64,000 nt of DNA from Rhodoferax sp. (GCA_029866205.1 JARWZT010000003.1:182606-246605); one strand, 5' to 3'. Numbered from the stretch's first letter, positions 9,465 to 18,357 are shown. The notes: a model not told the origin generated them from the letters alone. Made by a program: numbers and translations.

Positions 9465-12056
9465 TCATTCGGTCTGAAGCAAAAGGAAGCCCTCAACACT
9501 GAGCGTTTTCGGGATCCTCTGCCCGCCTTGCTTTGCAGGGAGCATGAGAGTGATCTGGCGAGACACCGTCTCTGCAAGGCTCACGTGCAGCGGCTTGTCC
9601 GCACCGTAGTAATAGATGCGGTCAAAAACGCAGTTCTGAACGATCCACTGCGCAACTTCAAGCATATTTTCGTCTTCGACGAAGAAATCAACGGCCGCAC
9701 CTAGCCGGTTGCATAGCGGTTTACCGAGCCGATTGCATTCATGGCTTGCATGCTGGTCTAATTTTGGTGCAATCCGTTCATCAATGTGCTTTGCCAAGTC
9801 GCTTGAGCAAAAACCGTAGGTGAGCCGAATTGCCCCAAAATATTCAACGACAGGGTCTACCAAGCTCACCGCCAAGTGGTGTATAGCGTTGTAGGTCAGT
9901 GGATTCAAGGGAATATTTCGCAGGCCAAGGCGCTGTTGGGTCTCGCCGCATTCGATGAAATCTCTGAAGACAAAAGTTGCCCCACAGGGCGCATCGAGAT
10001 CCGGGATCGATGATGAACCACAAATGTCAAACCCTCGAATAGTGAGACGCCTAGCTTCCAGACTTTTTTGAAGTTCTAGCGCGGACGGACCAAAATCGCC
10101 ATCTCCCAATATATTTAGGGCCTCTAATGATTCATCAAACAAAAGCTGCTCTGCATAAACAGCCATTTCTTCATGCATATACCGGCTTTTACGATACAAG
10201 ATCGGAAATGGATATTCGTCAGATCCGTATTCAAAGACTTCAACTTCTTGCTTTCTGATGTTCAGTTTTATACGCTTGACAAGAAGAGGTAAAGGCGACT
10301 CCGTAAAGTCTTTGAATTCAAGCAGGGTCAATTTCCCCGAGCCAATATGTATTTTTATCAGCTGTACTGCCCCCGTTTCCTCCCACAGAATCAAGCCGCA
10401 GTTCACGTAGGCACGCAAGATAACTGGTAATCTTTCGAGCATCTCAATGTGAAACTGCAGGGACTGATTCGTGTCGCGCCATCCGAGACCTTGCGCCGAG
10501 GCCTCGTCACACGCAGCAAGTAATTCATCTGGACTTGCCGCTCGCATCAACAACTGCAAGGCAGCAGTCTGCGCCGCCTTGTAATCGCCGAAAAAATACT
10601 TAATATCACGCTGGATTCTGGCCTCTAGTTTTTTGTACGCAGGACGCTTTTCGAATTGCATAGAGGCCAAGTACAGCAACAGTTCATTGGCTCGCTCCTT
10701 CGAAGCGATATCGAGCAGCGACGTGTCGAAATGCGTATGCACCAGGCGAACGGCCCGTGAATAAGAGCGTGTCTTTTCAAGGATTTCACCCAGAAAATCG
10801 ACCTCCACGGACTCTGGAAGCCGACCTAAGTCGAGGCTAAATTTCCAAAGCTTCTCTAGTACTGGCTGGCATTCGAGGAACTGTCGCTCGAGTTGCGTAA
10901 TTCTTTCTACACGTACTCGCGGCGGGCGCTCGGGCTTAGTTCTGAGAATGCGTGCCGACAAAAGTCTTTCGGTAAAGTCGTTGCGGCGGAACCTGCGAGC
11001 GTTGAATTGCTGCTCTAGGTCTTTGTCAGCAAAGATCAGTGCAATGCCTGGCCCCACCATAAACACTTGTTGTCCAAGCGCATGTTCCAAGTAATCCTTC
11101 AGCTCGCTTTGTGTGAAATACTTTTGGAAGGTCTTACGTGAAGTGATGTAGCCATCTCGGTACGGTTTTCCTGGAACCTCTGGACCATAAAGCATGACGG
11201 ACACTGCTAGAACCTTTGCAGTGATCGCAAAAGAGTGATGAATTGCCTCGGCTCTTTCCGCGGGGTCTTCAATCACATTGACTACAAAGCCGAGATTAAC
11301 GACATCAGCTGTCTCAATGTCGTTGGATGGCGCGTAGTGAGGATCCCACCCTTTTGCTTGGATACCTGACCCCTGCAGGGCTTGGACGTCTGTTCCCTTG
11401 CCGCATCCAAAATCGAAGAAAGACCGCTCTGCGCTGAGCAGGCCGGTTTTAACAAGGTATTGAACGGGTGCAGAAAGAGACGTTCGGCTAATCGCCGTGA
11501 GGTGCCGCTGAATAGGCGCATCAGAATTTGGCGGGGCGTCGTTTTCGCTCGCATTGGCGTTGCCTATTGGGGAAAAAACGGTGCCTTTTAGCTCGTATCC
11601 CATCCCAGCAATGAGTCGCTCCCAGTTTCTTTTGAAGCCTATTATTTTCGTGTTCGCAAATAGCCCCAGAGATTCGGCCTCCTGGGTGGTTTTGCACCAA
11701 ACCTCCCGGTTTGGGTAGCTGTTGGCGACTAGCAGCTCTTTACGGTGCAGTATGGGCGGATTGAGTGATGCTCTGTATGTTCGAAAAACCGGTACAGTTG
11801 AATTGGGCTCAATGAGCCAGCTGTCCCCGAGGGTGGGGAAAGGGTCTAAATCAAAGTCAATGTACTCAAGTAAAGAAATTCGTCCAGACTTGACGTTGAG
11901 TTTTATGACACTAATTTTTTCGTAGCAATCATTTGGCAGTAGATTGAATGAGTGCTCAATAAGCGTCCGTCGGGGGACGTCTTCGATAGCCTTCAATGCA
12001 GACGTATGAAGATAGAGGTCATCAAAGACTTTTTTTCCTACGCCATTCATATTCAT
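9465..12056 (-). CDS. PT-associated putative methyltransferase with C-terminal M15-like domain
   Basis: The 863-residue product matches, from memory, the 'DNA phosphorothioation-associated putative methyltransferase' family. The N-terminal region (47-110) has SLLEYIDFDLDPFP and PILHRKE; a Rossmann SAM-binding segment follows with FDFGCGKGTD (214-223), WDPH (238-241) and DVVNLGFVVNVIED (251-264). Residues 563-622 repeat the first region in degenerate form (GSGKLTLLEFKDF, PILYRK). From about 710 the sequence resembles peptidase M15 (D-Ala-D-Ala carboxypeptidase-like): LVDPVVEYFG, then NRLGAAVDFF (783-792) and PLHVS (His824). The expected first zinc ligand His is Asn783, while Asp790 and His824 remain. 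The function is unknown. It lies upstream of sspB on the same strand, separated by a gap with its own promoter signals. Confidence 0.75.
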   Translation of the reverse strand: MNMNGVGKKVFDDLYLHTSALKAIEDVPRRTLIEHSFNLLPNDCYEKISVIKLNVKSGRISLLEYIDFDLDPFPTLGDSWLIEPNSTVPVFRTYRASLNPPILHRKELLVANSYPNREVWCKTTQEAESLGLFANTKIIGFKRNWERLIAGMGYELKGTVFSPIGNANASENDAPPNSDAPIQRHLTAISRTSLSAPVQYLVKTGLLSAERSFFDFGCGKGTDVQALQGSGIQAKGWDPHYAPSNDIETADVVNLGFVVNVIEDPAERAEAIHHSFAITAKVLAVSVMLYGPEVPGKPYRDGYITSRKTFQKYFTQSELKDYLEHALGQQVFMVGPGIALIFADKDLEQQFNARRFRRNDFTERLLSARILRTKPERPPRVRVERITQLERQFLECQPVLEKLWKFSLDLGRLPESVEVDFLGEILEKTRSYSRAVRLVHTHFDTSLLDIASKERANELLLYLASMQFEKRPAYKKLEARIQRDIKYFFGDYKAAQTAALQLLMRAASPDELLAACDEASAQGLGWRDTNQSLQFHIEMLERLPVILRAYVNCGLILWEETGAVQLIKIHIGSGKLTLLEFKDFTESPLPLLVKRIKLNIRKQEVEVFEYGSDEYPFPILYRKSRYMHEEMAVYAEQLLFDESLEALNILGDGDFGPSALELQKSLEARRLTIRGFDICGSSSIPDLDAPCGATFVFRDFIECGETQQRLGLRNIPLNPLTYNAIHHLAVSLVDPVVEYFGAIRLTYGFCSSDLAKHIDERIAPKLDQHASHECNRLGKPLCNRLGAAVDFFVEDENMLEVAQWIVQNCVFDRIYYYGADKPLHVSLAETVSRQITLMLPAKQGGQRIPKTLSVEGFLLLQTE

Positions 12057-12104
12057 GATTAACCCGCGGCAGGCACAGAAGCACTCAATTGGATAAGTTT
12101 ATAT

Positions 12105-13070
12105 TTAAATTGTCTTGAAGTTTTTAATACAGTAATTTGAAAACTCACGTGGTGAGTGCGAAACGAGGAAATTTACTTCTTTAAACGTCATGTCTTTTGC
12201 AAAATTTTTGATTGTAAAAATTAATTCTTCTTTTATGCCTTGCCTTGCGACATCATCTTCTATTTTAAAAATCGAATTATTTAATATAAAGTTAAAATTT
12301 TCATTGCTGTACATTAAATACGACAGCATAGCAAACAAATGTGGTATCGATTGATCGATATATATAGTCTTAGGGCATGCGAAGGAAAGAGAGGAGGGAT
12401 TTAAATATTTACCAATTGATAGCATCGATCTCTTGATCAGCCATTGCTCATCGGATAATAAGTTGTCGTCTATAAAAGTTCTAATTTCAATTTCTGATGT
12501 TTCGAGATCATAGTTCGCCAAAAATAGTCCATTCAATGTAGGTATCGATATCGAAATTTCCCTTAGTAAAATTCTAGATTTAATTTGAGAAAGTGTTAAG
12601 AACCAAAAATTCGACCATAAAGGAACAAAAGATAATTCATCAAGGATTTTTCTCTGAGAGTAGTCGCTTGTATATTGGCCGTCATCTAACCTCTGGAATA
12701 TTCGCAGTATTGCGTGCTCAGAAATCCCATAATTACTCGATACGACCCTTTCTTCCGTTAAAGCTTTGTGTATTATAACTTTTTCGCCAAAGATGCTCTT
12801 TTCCATCCAGCTATTAAATTCTCTATCAGGGATGAAATTTAATATTTCGAATGCAAAGTATTGATTTCTATTTGATCCGCCATGGTATGCGCCTATTACA
12901 CTTGGCGCTAATTTCTTTTCTGCCTGATTGGCCCATTTGTCGAATTGTTTTCTCTTGGTAGCTGTTTGTTTTTTCCCGAGCATGGTGATCAGCGAATCCA
13001 TTGTTCTTTGTTTTAATTCCGCAAAAAACCGCTCCTTGAGGCCGCGCGCCAACGATTCTGAGATGGGCAT
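12105..13070 (-). CDS. Unrecognised AT-rich island protein
   Basis: I do not recognise this 321-residue protein. It has a basic N-terminus (about 1-55, many Lys/Arg), a hydrophobic/aromatic middle (FWFLTLSQIKSRILL) and no signal peptide, P-loop, HTH or nuclease motif I can see. A HAILRIFQR stretch near residue 120 is its most distinctive feature. Its base composition is the most AT-rich of the window, with many AAA, ATT and TTA codons, against a GC-rich gene starting 50 bases upstream, which points to horizontal acquisition. It lies 48 bases before the methyltransferase gene on the same strand, so co-transcription is possible. A role as accessory or regulator of the PT module is speculation. 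Confidence 0.7.
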   Translation of the reverse strand: MPISESLARGLKERFFAELKQRTMDSLITMLGKKQTATKRKQFDKWANQAEKKLAPSVIGAYHGGSNRNQYFAFEILNFIPDREFNSWMEKSIFGEKVIIHKALTEERVVSSNYGISEHAILRIFQRLDDGQYTSDYSQRKILDELSFVPLWSNFWFLTLSQIKSRILLREISISIPTLNGLFLANYDLETSEIEIRTFIDDNLLSDEQWLIKRSMLSIGKYLNPSSLSFACPKTIYIDQSIPHLFAMLSYLMYSNENFNFILNNSIFKIEDDVARQGIKEELIFTIKNFAKDMTFKEVNFLVSHSPREFSNYCIKNFKTI

Positions 13071-13120
13071 ATATTTAACAATATTGACTATACGATGTGG
13101 TCATTATTCGTATCTGTTAA

Positions 13121-14755
13121 TCAATTGGCGAACAGCTTCTGTACGATTGCCGCTAGCTGATGTGAAACTACCCATTCCAAATGCACACGAGCCCGTGTCA
13201 GCCCCACAAATAGCAGCCGACGGTTCAGCGCATCCAACTCGGCAAAGTCACATTCCGTCAGCACCACCGCCGCAGCGGCCTGGCCTTTAAAGCGGCGCAC
13301 AGATTCCACCAATAGGTCGCCTTCCGTCCAAGCCGCCGCGCCACCGGCGTCAAACGCGCCGGTAAACCGCCGCAGCGTCCAGGCGCCCAAGGTGTCTAGG
13401 CCTAGCAGTTGCGAGCGTTCGCGCCCACGCATGCTGATGACGGCGATGTCGTCCAGCGTAAAGCCGCGCGCAAGGCAACGCTCTACCGCTTGTATCGTGC
13501 AGGGCTGAATGGCCTCGGGGTTGTCAAACACGATGGGGTCGGGCAGTTCGCCTGCGTGGGGGCCCAGGGCTTCAATCTCAGTGCCGGTCAGGTGCAGGCC
13601 GTTGATCAGCTTGACCAGCGCGCGGGGTGAGCGAAAGTTTTCAAACGAGGTGATGGTGGTCGCATCGGGCAAATCAAACGCTTCTCGGTCTTTGTAGAGC
13701 TGCTGCTCGGGGTCTTCCAGCAGGTAAATGCGCCCATTGTGCCGCACGCGCTCCATCAGGGCTTGCACCCATTCGGCCTGCATGTCTTGCATTTCGTCCA
13801 GCACCAGCAGGTCCAGGTCGGGCGCGTGGTCTTGCAGCAGGGCAATGCACTGGCTGGCAATGGCGCCAAAAGCGCCAGGTGCTGCAAAGTCGACCGTCTG
13901 CCCGGCGCTGCGCAGCGCCCGCACTGCGTATTCATGAAACGTTTCAGTGGGCGTGCGCACTGGCGCCACGCGCGCCATGTGGTCGGCCAGCGAACGGTTA
14001 AAGCACAGGTAGGCGGCTTTGAGGCCTGCGGCCTCGGCGTCTTTCAGCAGCCGCAGGGCCAGCTGGGTTTTGCCCGAGCCTGCCGTGCCCGCCACCCGCA
14101 CCAGGCCCGAGGGCACCTGCATTCTCGGCACCCAAGTGGCCAGCCCGGCGGACATGCGCGTGGCCTGCTGCTGCAGCCGCCCGGCCAGCGCCGACACATC
14201 GGGCACCACCTGAAACCGGTTCTCAAAAAACGCCAGTACCCGCGCCAGTGTGTCTGCGCGCCGCAGGCCAGGCCCCAGCGTCTGGGCAATGCGGGTGCTG
14301 ATGTGGTCCATTTCGCCACTGTCCACAATGCGCTCGCGCGGCCACTGCACGCTCTCGGTGTGCACCTGCACGTCAGGCAAGACCAGCAAGTGGTGCAGGG
14401 CGACGCCCAGGCCCGCGTCATGCAAGCGGCCACGCAGCGCGCCGTATTGCAGGCCGATTTGCCCGGTCACGTTTTTGCTGTGGCCGCCGTAGTTTTTAAA
14501 AATGCCGCCCGGCGCAAAGTCCACCGGGCCGGACTTAAGTTCAATCAGCAGCACATCGCCCGCCTGATTGACCACCACGATGTCAATCTCGCCATGCTGC
14601 TCATGCTCGCCCACGCCGCGCGACCAGTCCACGCTGTGGAAGAGGGTGTAGGCGCCCGACAGGCCTTGCTCTAGGGTGTGCAGCAACGCCAATTCCGCGT
14701 GCCCCCCCGCGCCAAAAGCGCTGCGCGGGGGGAGGGTGGGGATGATGCGGGCCAT
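13121..14755 (-). CDS. NERD-domain UvrD-like helicase
   Basis: The 544-residue protein joins an N-terminal nuclease-related (NERD) domain to a superfamily 1 helicase core. NERD residues are GGHAEL (Glu21), GEIDIVVV (Asp58) and LLIELKSG (Glu72, Lys74), the usual PD-(D/E)XK-like set. The helicase has Walker A AGTAGSGKT (Lys229), motif II LDEMQD, motif III-like LLEDPEQQLY and motif VI FVGLTRAR. Such proteins are thought to act in DNA processing, and some relatives act in defence. Codon use is GC-rich like the core and unlike the gene 50 bases downstream, so this looks like the island boundary. The start follows from the conserved N-terminal RSAFGAGGHAE; an upstream in-frame start is not needed. 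Confidence 0.85.
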   Translation of the reverse strand: MARIIPTLPPRSAFGAGGHAELALLHTLEQGLSGAYTLFHSVDWSRGVGEHEQHGEIDIVVVNQAGDVLLIELKSGPVDFAPGGIFKNYGGHSKNVTGQIGLQYGALRGRLHDAGLGVALHHLLVLPDVQVHTESVQWPRERIVDSGEMDHISTRIAQTLGPGLRRADTLARVLAFFENRFQVVPDVSALAGRLQQQATRMSAGLATWVPRMQVPSGLVRVAGTAGSGKTQLALRLLKDAEAAGLKAAYLCFNRSLADHMARVAPVRTPTETFHEYAVRALRSAGQTVDFAAPGAFGAIASQCIALLQDHAPDLDLLVLDEMQDMQAEWVQALMERVRHNGRIYLLEDPEQQLYKDREAFDLPDATTITSFENFRSPRALVKLINGLHLTGTEIEALGPHAGELPDPIVFDNPEAIQPCTIQAVERCLARGFTLDDIAVISMRGRERSQLLGLDTLGAWTLRRFTGAFDAGGAAAWTEGDLLVESVRRFKGQAAAAVVLTECDFAELDALNRRLLFVGLTRARVHLEWVVSHQLAAIVQKLFAN

Positions 14756-14954
14756 GGGGGACTGGGGACCTTGGAGTGTTCGCGGATTCTAGGTGGCGCC
14801 TTGATGCGTCCTTTGGACGACACAAGCTCACGAGCTGACCTGGCGAGCCGTGCTTTCAGCCCAAACACATGCGTTTAAGAACAGTGCTGCAGGCTCATCC
14901 CATGCGCTTTGATAAGAGCAAAGTGGGTACTCCTAACCAAGAAACGAGTTCACC

Positions 14955-15680
14955 ATGTTCAAAGCCGCCACAACACCCCGCTTCTGCCGCAATGCGCTGG
15001 CCCTGTCAGTCAGTTTGGCGCTTCTAGCCGCATGCGGCGGTGGAGGCGGGGGCACGCCAGCACCCACTGGCCCGGTCACGTCCACCCTGAGCTTTCCCCT
15101 GCAAACCGGCTACCGAACCTTAGTTGCCAATGGCGCTGCCAACAATTTCACCATCAGCGGCACTTGCGCGGGCTCGGGCAACCACACCGTTGGAGCAGCC
15201 AATACGCCTGTCACCTTTGAGGGGTCTGCGGCCCTGTCGGGTGCTTCGACCTGGACGATGAACTTTACGGGCTGCACGCTCTCCAGTGTGGCAGCCACGT
15301 CCACCACCTACTACGACAGCAACTATGTGCCACGCGGGTTTTCATCGGTGGGAACAAATTACGGTGTCTACCAGACGGCGCCCACCATCCCGAGCACCAT
15401 CATGGTCGGAAACACAGGCACCATTGGCACCGAGACGCTTTACACCAACAGCTCTAAAACGGTAGGTAATGGCACCACCGTGGTGAGCTACGTGGTGGAG
15501 GCAGACACCGCCAGCACGGCCATCGTCAACCTGATTGCCCGGATTTACAACGTTGGCGGCACGCTCATCGCCACAGAGCAAGACCGCTACCGGATCGACG
15601 CTACTGGAGCCTTGACGCCAGTGAGCGCGGACATTCAGTACTCCTACACGTCTACAGCGCATTTGCTGTTGACCTATTAG
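14955..15680 (+). CDS. Putative lipoprotein, unknown function
   Basis: The 241-residue product begins with a basic stretch and hydrophobic segment ending in a lipobox, LLAAC (about 23-27), then a Gly-rich linker GGGGGG, so it is probably a lipid-anchored outer-membrane or periplasmic protein. The mature part is rich in Thr, Ser and Gly with alternating hydrophobics, suggesting a beta-rich fold. I recognise no family. It stands alone, transcribed away from the NERD-helicase gene. The 199-base gap upstream (14756-14954) holds no feature I can support beyond a presumed promoter. Confidence 0.7.
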   Translation: MFKAATTPRFCRNALALSVSLALLAACGGGGGGTPAPTGPVTSTLSFPLQTGYRTLVANGAANNFTISGTCAGSGNHTVGAANTPVTFEGSAALSGASTWTMNFTGCTLSSVAATSTTYYDSNYVPRGFSSVGTNYGVYQTAPTIPSTIMVGNTGTIGTETLYTNSSKTVGNGTTVVSYVVEADTASTAIVNLIARIYNVGGTLIATEQDRYRIDATGALTPVSADIQYSYTSTAHLLLTY

Positions 15681-15806
15681 TCCAACTTTGTTCGGACAAA
15701 TCCGGTGGATGGTGATAAATCTATTTAATTGGAAAATACATTTTTTTAGAATTATTTTGTAAGTTACATTTGCCGGTCGAAAATAAAATTATTGAATGGT
15801 TAAATC

Positions 15807-16481
15807 ATGAAAACATCGCTCTATTTGGCCTGTCTGACAGCGCCCGTCTTCTTGCTCGGCGCCTGTGCTCACCAGGAAGAATCTCGTTCTCTGGCGATCC
15901 AGAAGGTCGAGTCGGCCGGGCAGTCGTACAGCGGTCCACGTACCCCCATGTCGGTGGGCAAATTTGACAACCGCTCCTCCTTTTTGCGTGGCATCTTCAC
16001 CGATGGCGTAGATCGCTTGGGTGGCCAGGCCCAAACGATCCTGGTAACCCACCTGCAGCAAAGCCGCCGATTCAACGTGCTGGACCGCACCAACCTGACT
16101 GAAATCAAGGAGGAGGCTGGGATGTTGAAAAAGGCGCAAAACCTCAAGGGCGCCGAATTTGTGGTGACGGGCGATGTCACCGAATTTGGCCGCAAAGACG
16201 TGGGCGACAAGCAACTGTTTGGCCTGCTCGGACGCGGCAAAACCCAGATCGCCTATGCCAAGGTCAACCTCAACATCATCAACACCCTAACGTCCGAAGT
16301 CGTTTTTTCTGCGCAGGGTGCGGGCGAATACAGCCTGTCTGAGCGGGAAATCATCGGCTTTGGCGGCACGGCCAGCTACGACTCCACGCTGAACGGCAAG
16401 GTGCTTGATTTGGCGATCCGCGAAGCAGTGAACAACCTGGTCAACGGTGTTGACAGCGGTGCGTGGAAGCCGGGCCTCTGA
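15807..16481 (+). CDS. CsgG/HfaB-family lipoprotein
   Basis: The 224-residue protein has a signal peptide with lipobox LLGAC (about 16-20) and the CsgG-domain pattern: GKFDNRSS, then GLGGQA-like GGQAQTILVTHLQQS, FNVLDRTNL and a later EYSLSEREI-GFGG segment. CsgG-like proteins form or assist outer-membrane export pores, classically for curli; no curli subunit genes are nearby. It leads a tight cluster with the next two lipoproteins (27 and 7 base gaps), so the three probably form one complex. An AT-rich upstream stretch (15700-15800) is a likely promoter region. It could instead be a penicillin-binding-protein-activator-like (LpoB) relative, which shares this fold. Confidence 0.8.
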   Translation: MKTSLYLACLTAPVFLLGACAHQEESRSLAIQKVESAGQSYSGPRTPMSVGKFDNRSSFLRGIFTDGVDRLGGQAQTILVTHLQQSRRFNVLDRTNLTEIKEEAGMLKKAQNLKGAEFVVTGDVTEFGRKDVGDKQLFGLLGRGKTQIAYAKVNLNIINTLTSEVVFSAQGAGEYSLSEREIIGFGGTASYDSTLNGKVLDLAIREAVNNLVNGVDSGAWKPGL

Positions 16482-16508
16482 ATTAGCCTATTTATTTAGA
16501 AGATACCT

Positions 16509-16865
16509 ATGTTCCTCAAGCTTATCCGCCTCACCGCATTGCTAGCCTTGGCATCTGCCCTGGCTGCATGCGCCACCAAAACACCTTCTCTCTATAGCTG
16601 GCAAGGCTACCAAGCCAACTTGGACGCTTACTTTAGGGCCAGCAGTCTGAGCCCCGACGCGCAAGTGCAACTGATGGAGCAAGACCTTCAAAAGATCCGG
16701 GCCTCGGGCTTGGCCGTGCCCCCGGGCTACCACGCCCACATGGGCCTTTTGTATGGCGAGCAGGGCGACTTGGACAAGTTTGCGCAGCAAGTCGCGATGG
16801 AAAAGAGCAAATTTCCGGAGTCCCAGACCTTCATGGACTTTCTGACACGCAAATTCAAGAAGTGA
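16509..16865 (+). CDS. DUF4810 small lipoprotein
   Basis: The 118-residue product has a signal peptide ending in lipobox LAAC (about 18-21). The mature part starts TPSLYSWQGYQ, the DUF4810 pattern, and continues with a helical TPR-like region (YHAHMGLLYGEQGDLDKF). It sits between the CsgG-like and DUF799 genes, which is the recurring arrangement of this trio. Its function is unknown; an accessory role in the CsgG-like assembly is inferred. Confidence 0.78.
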   Translation: MFLKLIRLTALLALASALAACATKTPSLYSWQGYQANLDAYFRASSLSPDAQVQLMEQDLQKIRASGLAVPPGYHAHMGLLYGEQGDLDKFAQQVAMEKSKFPESQTFMDFLTRKFKK

Positions 16866-16872
16866 GTGATTT

Positions 16873-17541
16873 ATGAAATACCAGACCTTTTCTAAGATCG
16901 CCATTGCGTTCGTTGCCGTTCTTCTCATGGCGGGTTGCGCCACGAAAAAGCCGGGCTGGGACTATTCGGCCTACAAGGCGAGCAAGCCTCGCTCCATCCT
17001 GGTGCTTCCACCCATCAACAATTCGCCGGACATCACCGCTACGTACAGCGTGATGTCTTTTGTGACGAAACCATTGTCCGAGGCGGGCTACTACGTTTTG
17101 CCGGTAGCCATGGTGGCCCAAGCGTTCAAAGAGAACGGCCTGACGCAGCCGTCGGATATGCACCAGACAGCTCCGGACAAGCTGCGCGAAATTTTTGGTG
17201 CGGACGCTGCGCTTTACATCACTGTGACCAAATTTGGTGTGTCTTACACGGTGGTCAACAGTGAAACGATGGTGCAAGTGCAAGGCAAGCTCGTAGACCT
17301 GAAAACTGGCGCCACCCTGTGGCAAGGTGCGGCTCAGGCTTCCAGCGTAGAAAACGAGCAACAGCAGCAGGGCGGCTTGGCAGCCATGTTGATTACCGCC
17401 GTTATCAAGCAAGTGCTGGCCAGTACCTTTGATGATAGCCATCGGTATTCAGGAATGGCGACTGACCGGCTGCTTGCTACCGGAGTGCCGAACAATGGCT
17501 TGCTATACGGGCCGCGGTCTCCCAACTACGGCAAAGACTGA
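16873..17541 (+). CDS. DUF799 (GNA1162-like) lipoprotein
   Basis: The 222-residue protein has lipobox LMAGC (about 17-21) and the DUF799 features: YSAYKASKPRSILVLPPINNS, then a Rossmann-like alternation and a C-terminal TDRLLATGVPNNGLLYGPRSP. The family includes the Neisseria surface lipoprotein GNA1162, whose fold resembles the periplasmic TolB N-domain/LpoB group. It starts 7 bases after the DUF4810 gene. The cluster likely works at the outer membrane; the substrate is unknown. Confidence 0.82.
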   Translation: MKYQTFSKIAIAFVAVLLMAGCATKKPGWDYSAYKASKPRSILVLPPINNSPDITATYSVMSFVTKPLSEAGYYVLPVAMVAQAFKENGLTQPSDMHQTAPDKLREIFGADAALYITVTKFGVSYTVVNSETMVQVQGKLVDLKTGATLWQGAAQASSVENEQQQQGGLAAMLITAVIKQVLASTFDDSHRYSGMATDRLLATGVPNNGLLYGPRSPNYGKD

Positions 17542-17582
17542 GGCGATCCAATAGCTACTTTCTAGGGGACAGCAGCGATTAG

Positions 17583-18314
17583 TTGATGTCGATGCGCCAT
17601 ACTCCCCGCTCCAAAACTTCCGGAGCACCGACCATGTTGACAGCCTGTGGCCACTTCCCGCTTGCCCCCCGCCTTTGGAAAGCATGGGCCGTTGGGGCAA
17701 AGCGCGCGCTGCAGGTCTGCTTGATCCTGGCCGCCTTTCCAATGAGCACTTTTGCCACCGAAGAGCCCGATTACACGGTCGTCCAGACCATCGACTCCAT
17801 AGAGATTCGACAGTACACGCCGTACACCGTCGCGGAAGTCGTGGTGCCTGGGTCGGCAGATTCGGCGGGCAGTGCTGCTTTCCCGATTTTGGCGGGCTAC
17901 ATTTTTGGAAAAAACAAGGGTGAACGAAAGTTTGAAATGACGGCGCCAGTGACCCAAGCACCGGTGCCTGTGAAACTGGAAATGACCGCCCCGGTAACGC
18001 AATCGGCGGCGCCCGGTGGTTTTTTGGTGCAGTTTGTGTTGCCCAAGGGCGTTACCAGCGCCAACGCACCCGAGCCCTTGGACTCCAGGGTCATGCTGCG
18101 GGACGTGGCTGCGAGCCGGGTGGCGGTGATTCGTTTCTCCGGATTTTGGTCCGACGCAAATTACCAAAAGCATCTGATGCGCCTGCAATCCACCTTGACC
18201 GCCAATGGCCTGAATCCGGTGGGCGAGCCCGTGTATTCCCGATACAACGCACCGTTTACACCATGGTTCTTGCGACGCAACGAGATTTGGCTGCATTTGG
18301 CCAACGCGCCGTAA
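17583..18314 (+). CDS. SOUL-family haem-binding protein
   Basis: The SOUL family signature is clear: YTVVQTIDSIEIRQYTPYTVAEV, FPILAGYIFGKNKG and the repeated KFEMTAPVTQ/LEMTAPVTQ strands, ending in YNAPFTPWFLRRNEIW. A hydrophobic segment (LQVCLILAAFPMSTFA, about 44-59) reads as a signal peptide, so the start may be the later ATG at 17634 rather than 17583. SOUL proteins bind haem or other tetrapyrroles; in bacteria the role is poorly known. It follows the lipoprotein trio by 41 bases but need not belong to it. Confidence 0.82.
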   Translation: MMSMRHTPRSKTSGAPTMLTACGHFPLAPRLWKAWAVGAKRALQVCLILAAFPMSTFATEEPDYTVVQTIDSIEIRQYTPYTVAEVVVPGSADSAGSAAFPILAGYIFGKNKGERKFEMTAPVTQAPVPVKLEMTAPVTQSAAPGGFLVQFVLPKGVTSANAPEPLDSRVMLRDVAASRVAVIRFSGFWSDANYQKHLMRLQSTLTANGLNPVGEPVYSRYNAPFTPWFLRRNEIWLHLANAP

Positions 18315-18357
18315 CGGGGTCCCGCAGTCCTTCCCCATCTATTGCTTTTATTACGTC

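Noticed and set aside
9311..9577. Longer start for sspB in the same frame
   Set aside because: The extension runs across the promoter-like gap into the methyltransferase gene and does not match the DUF4007 N-terminus.
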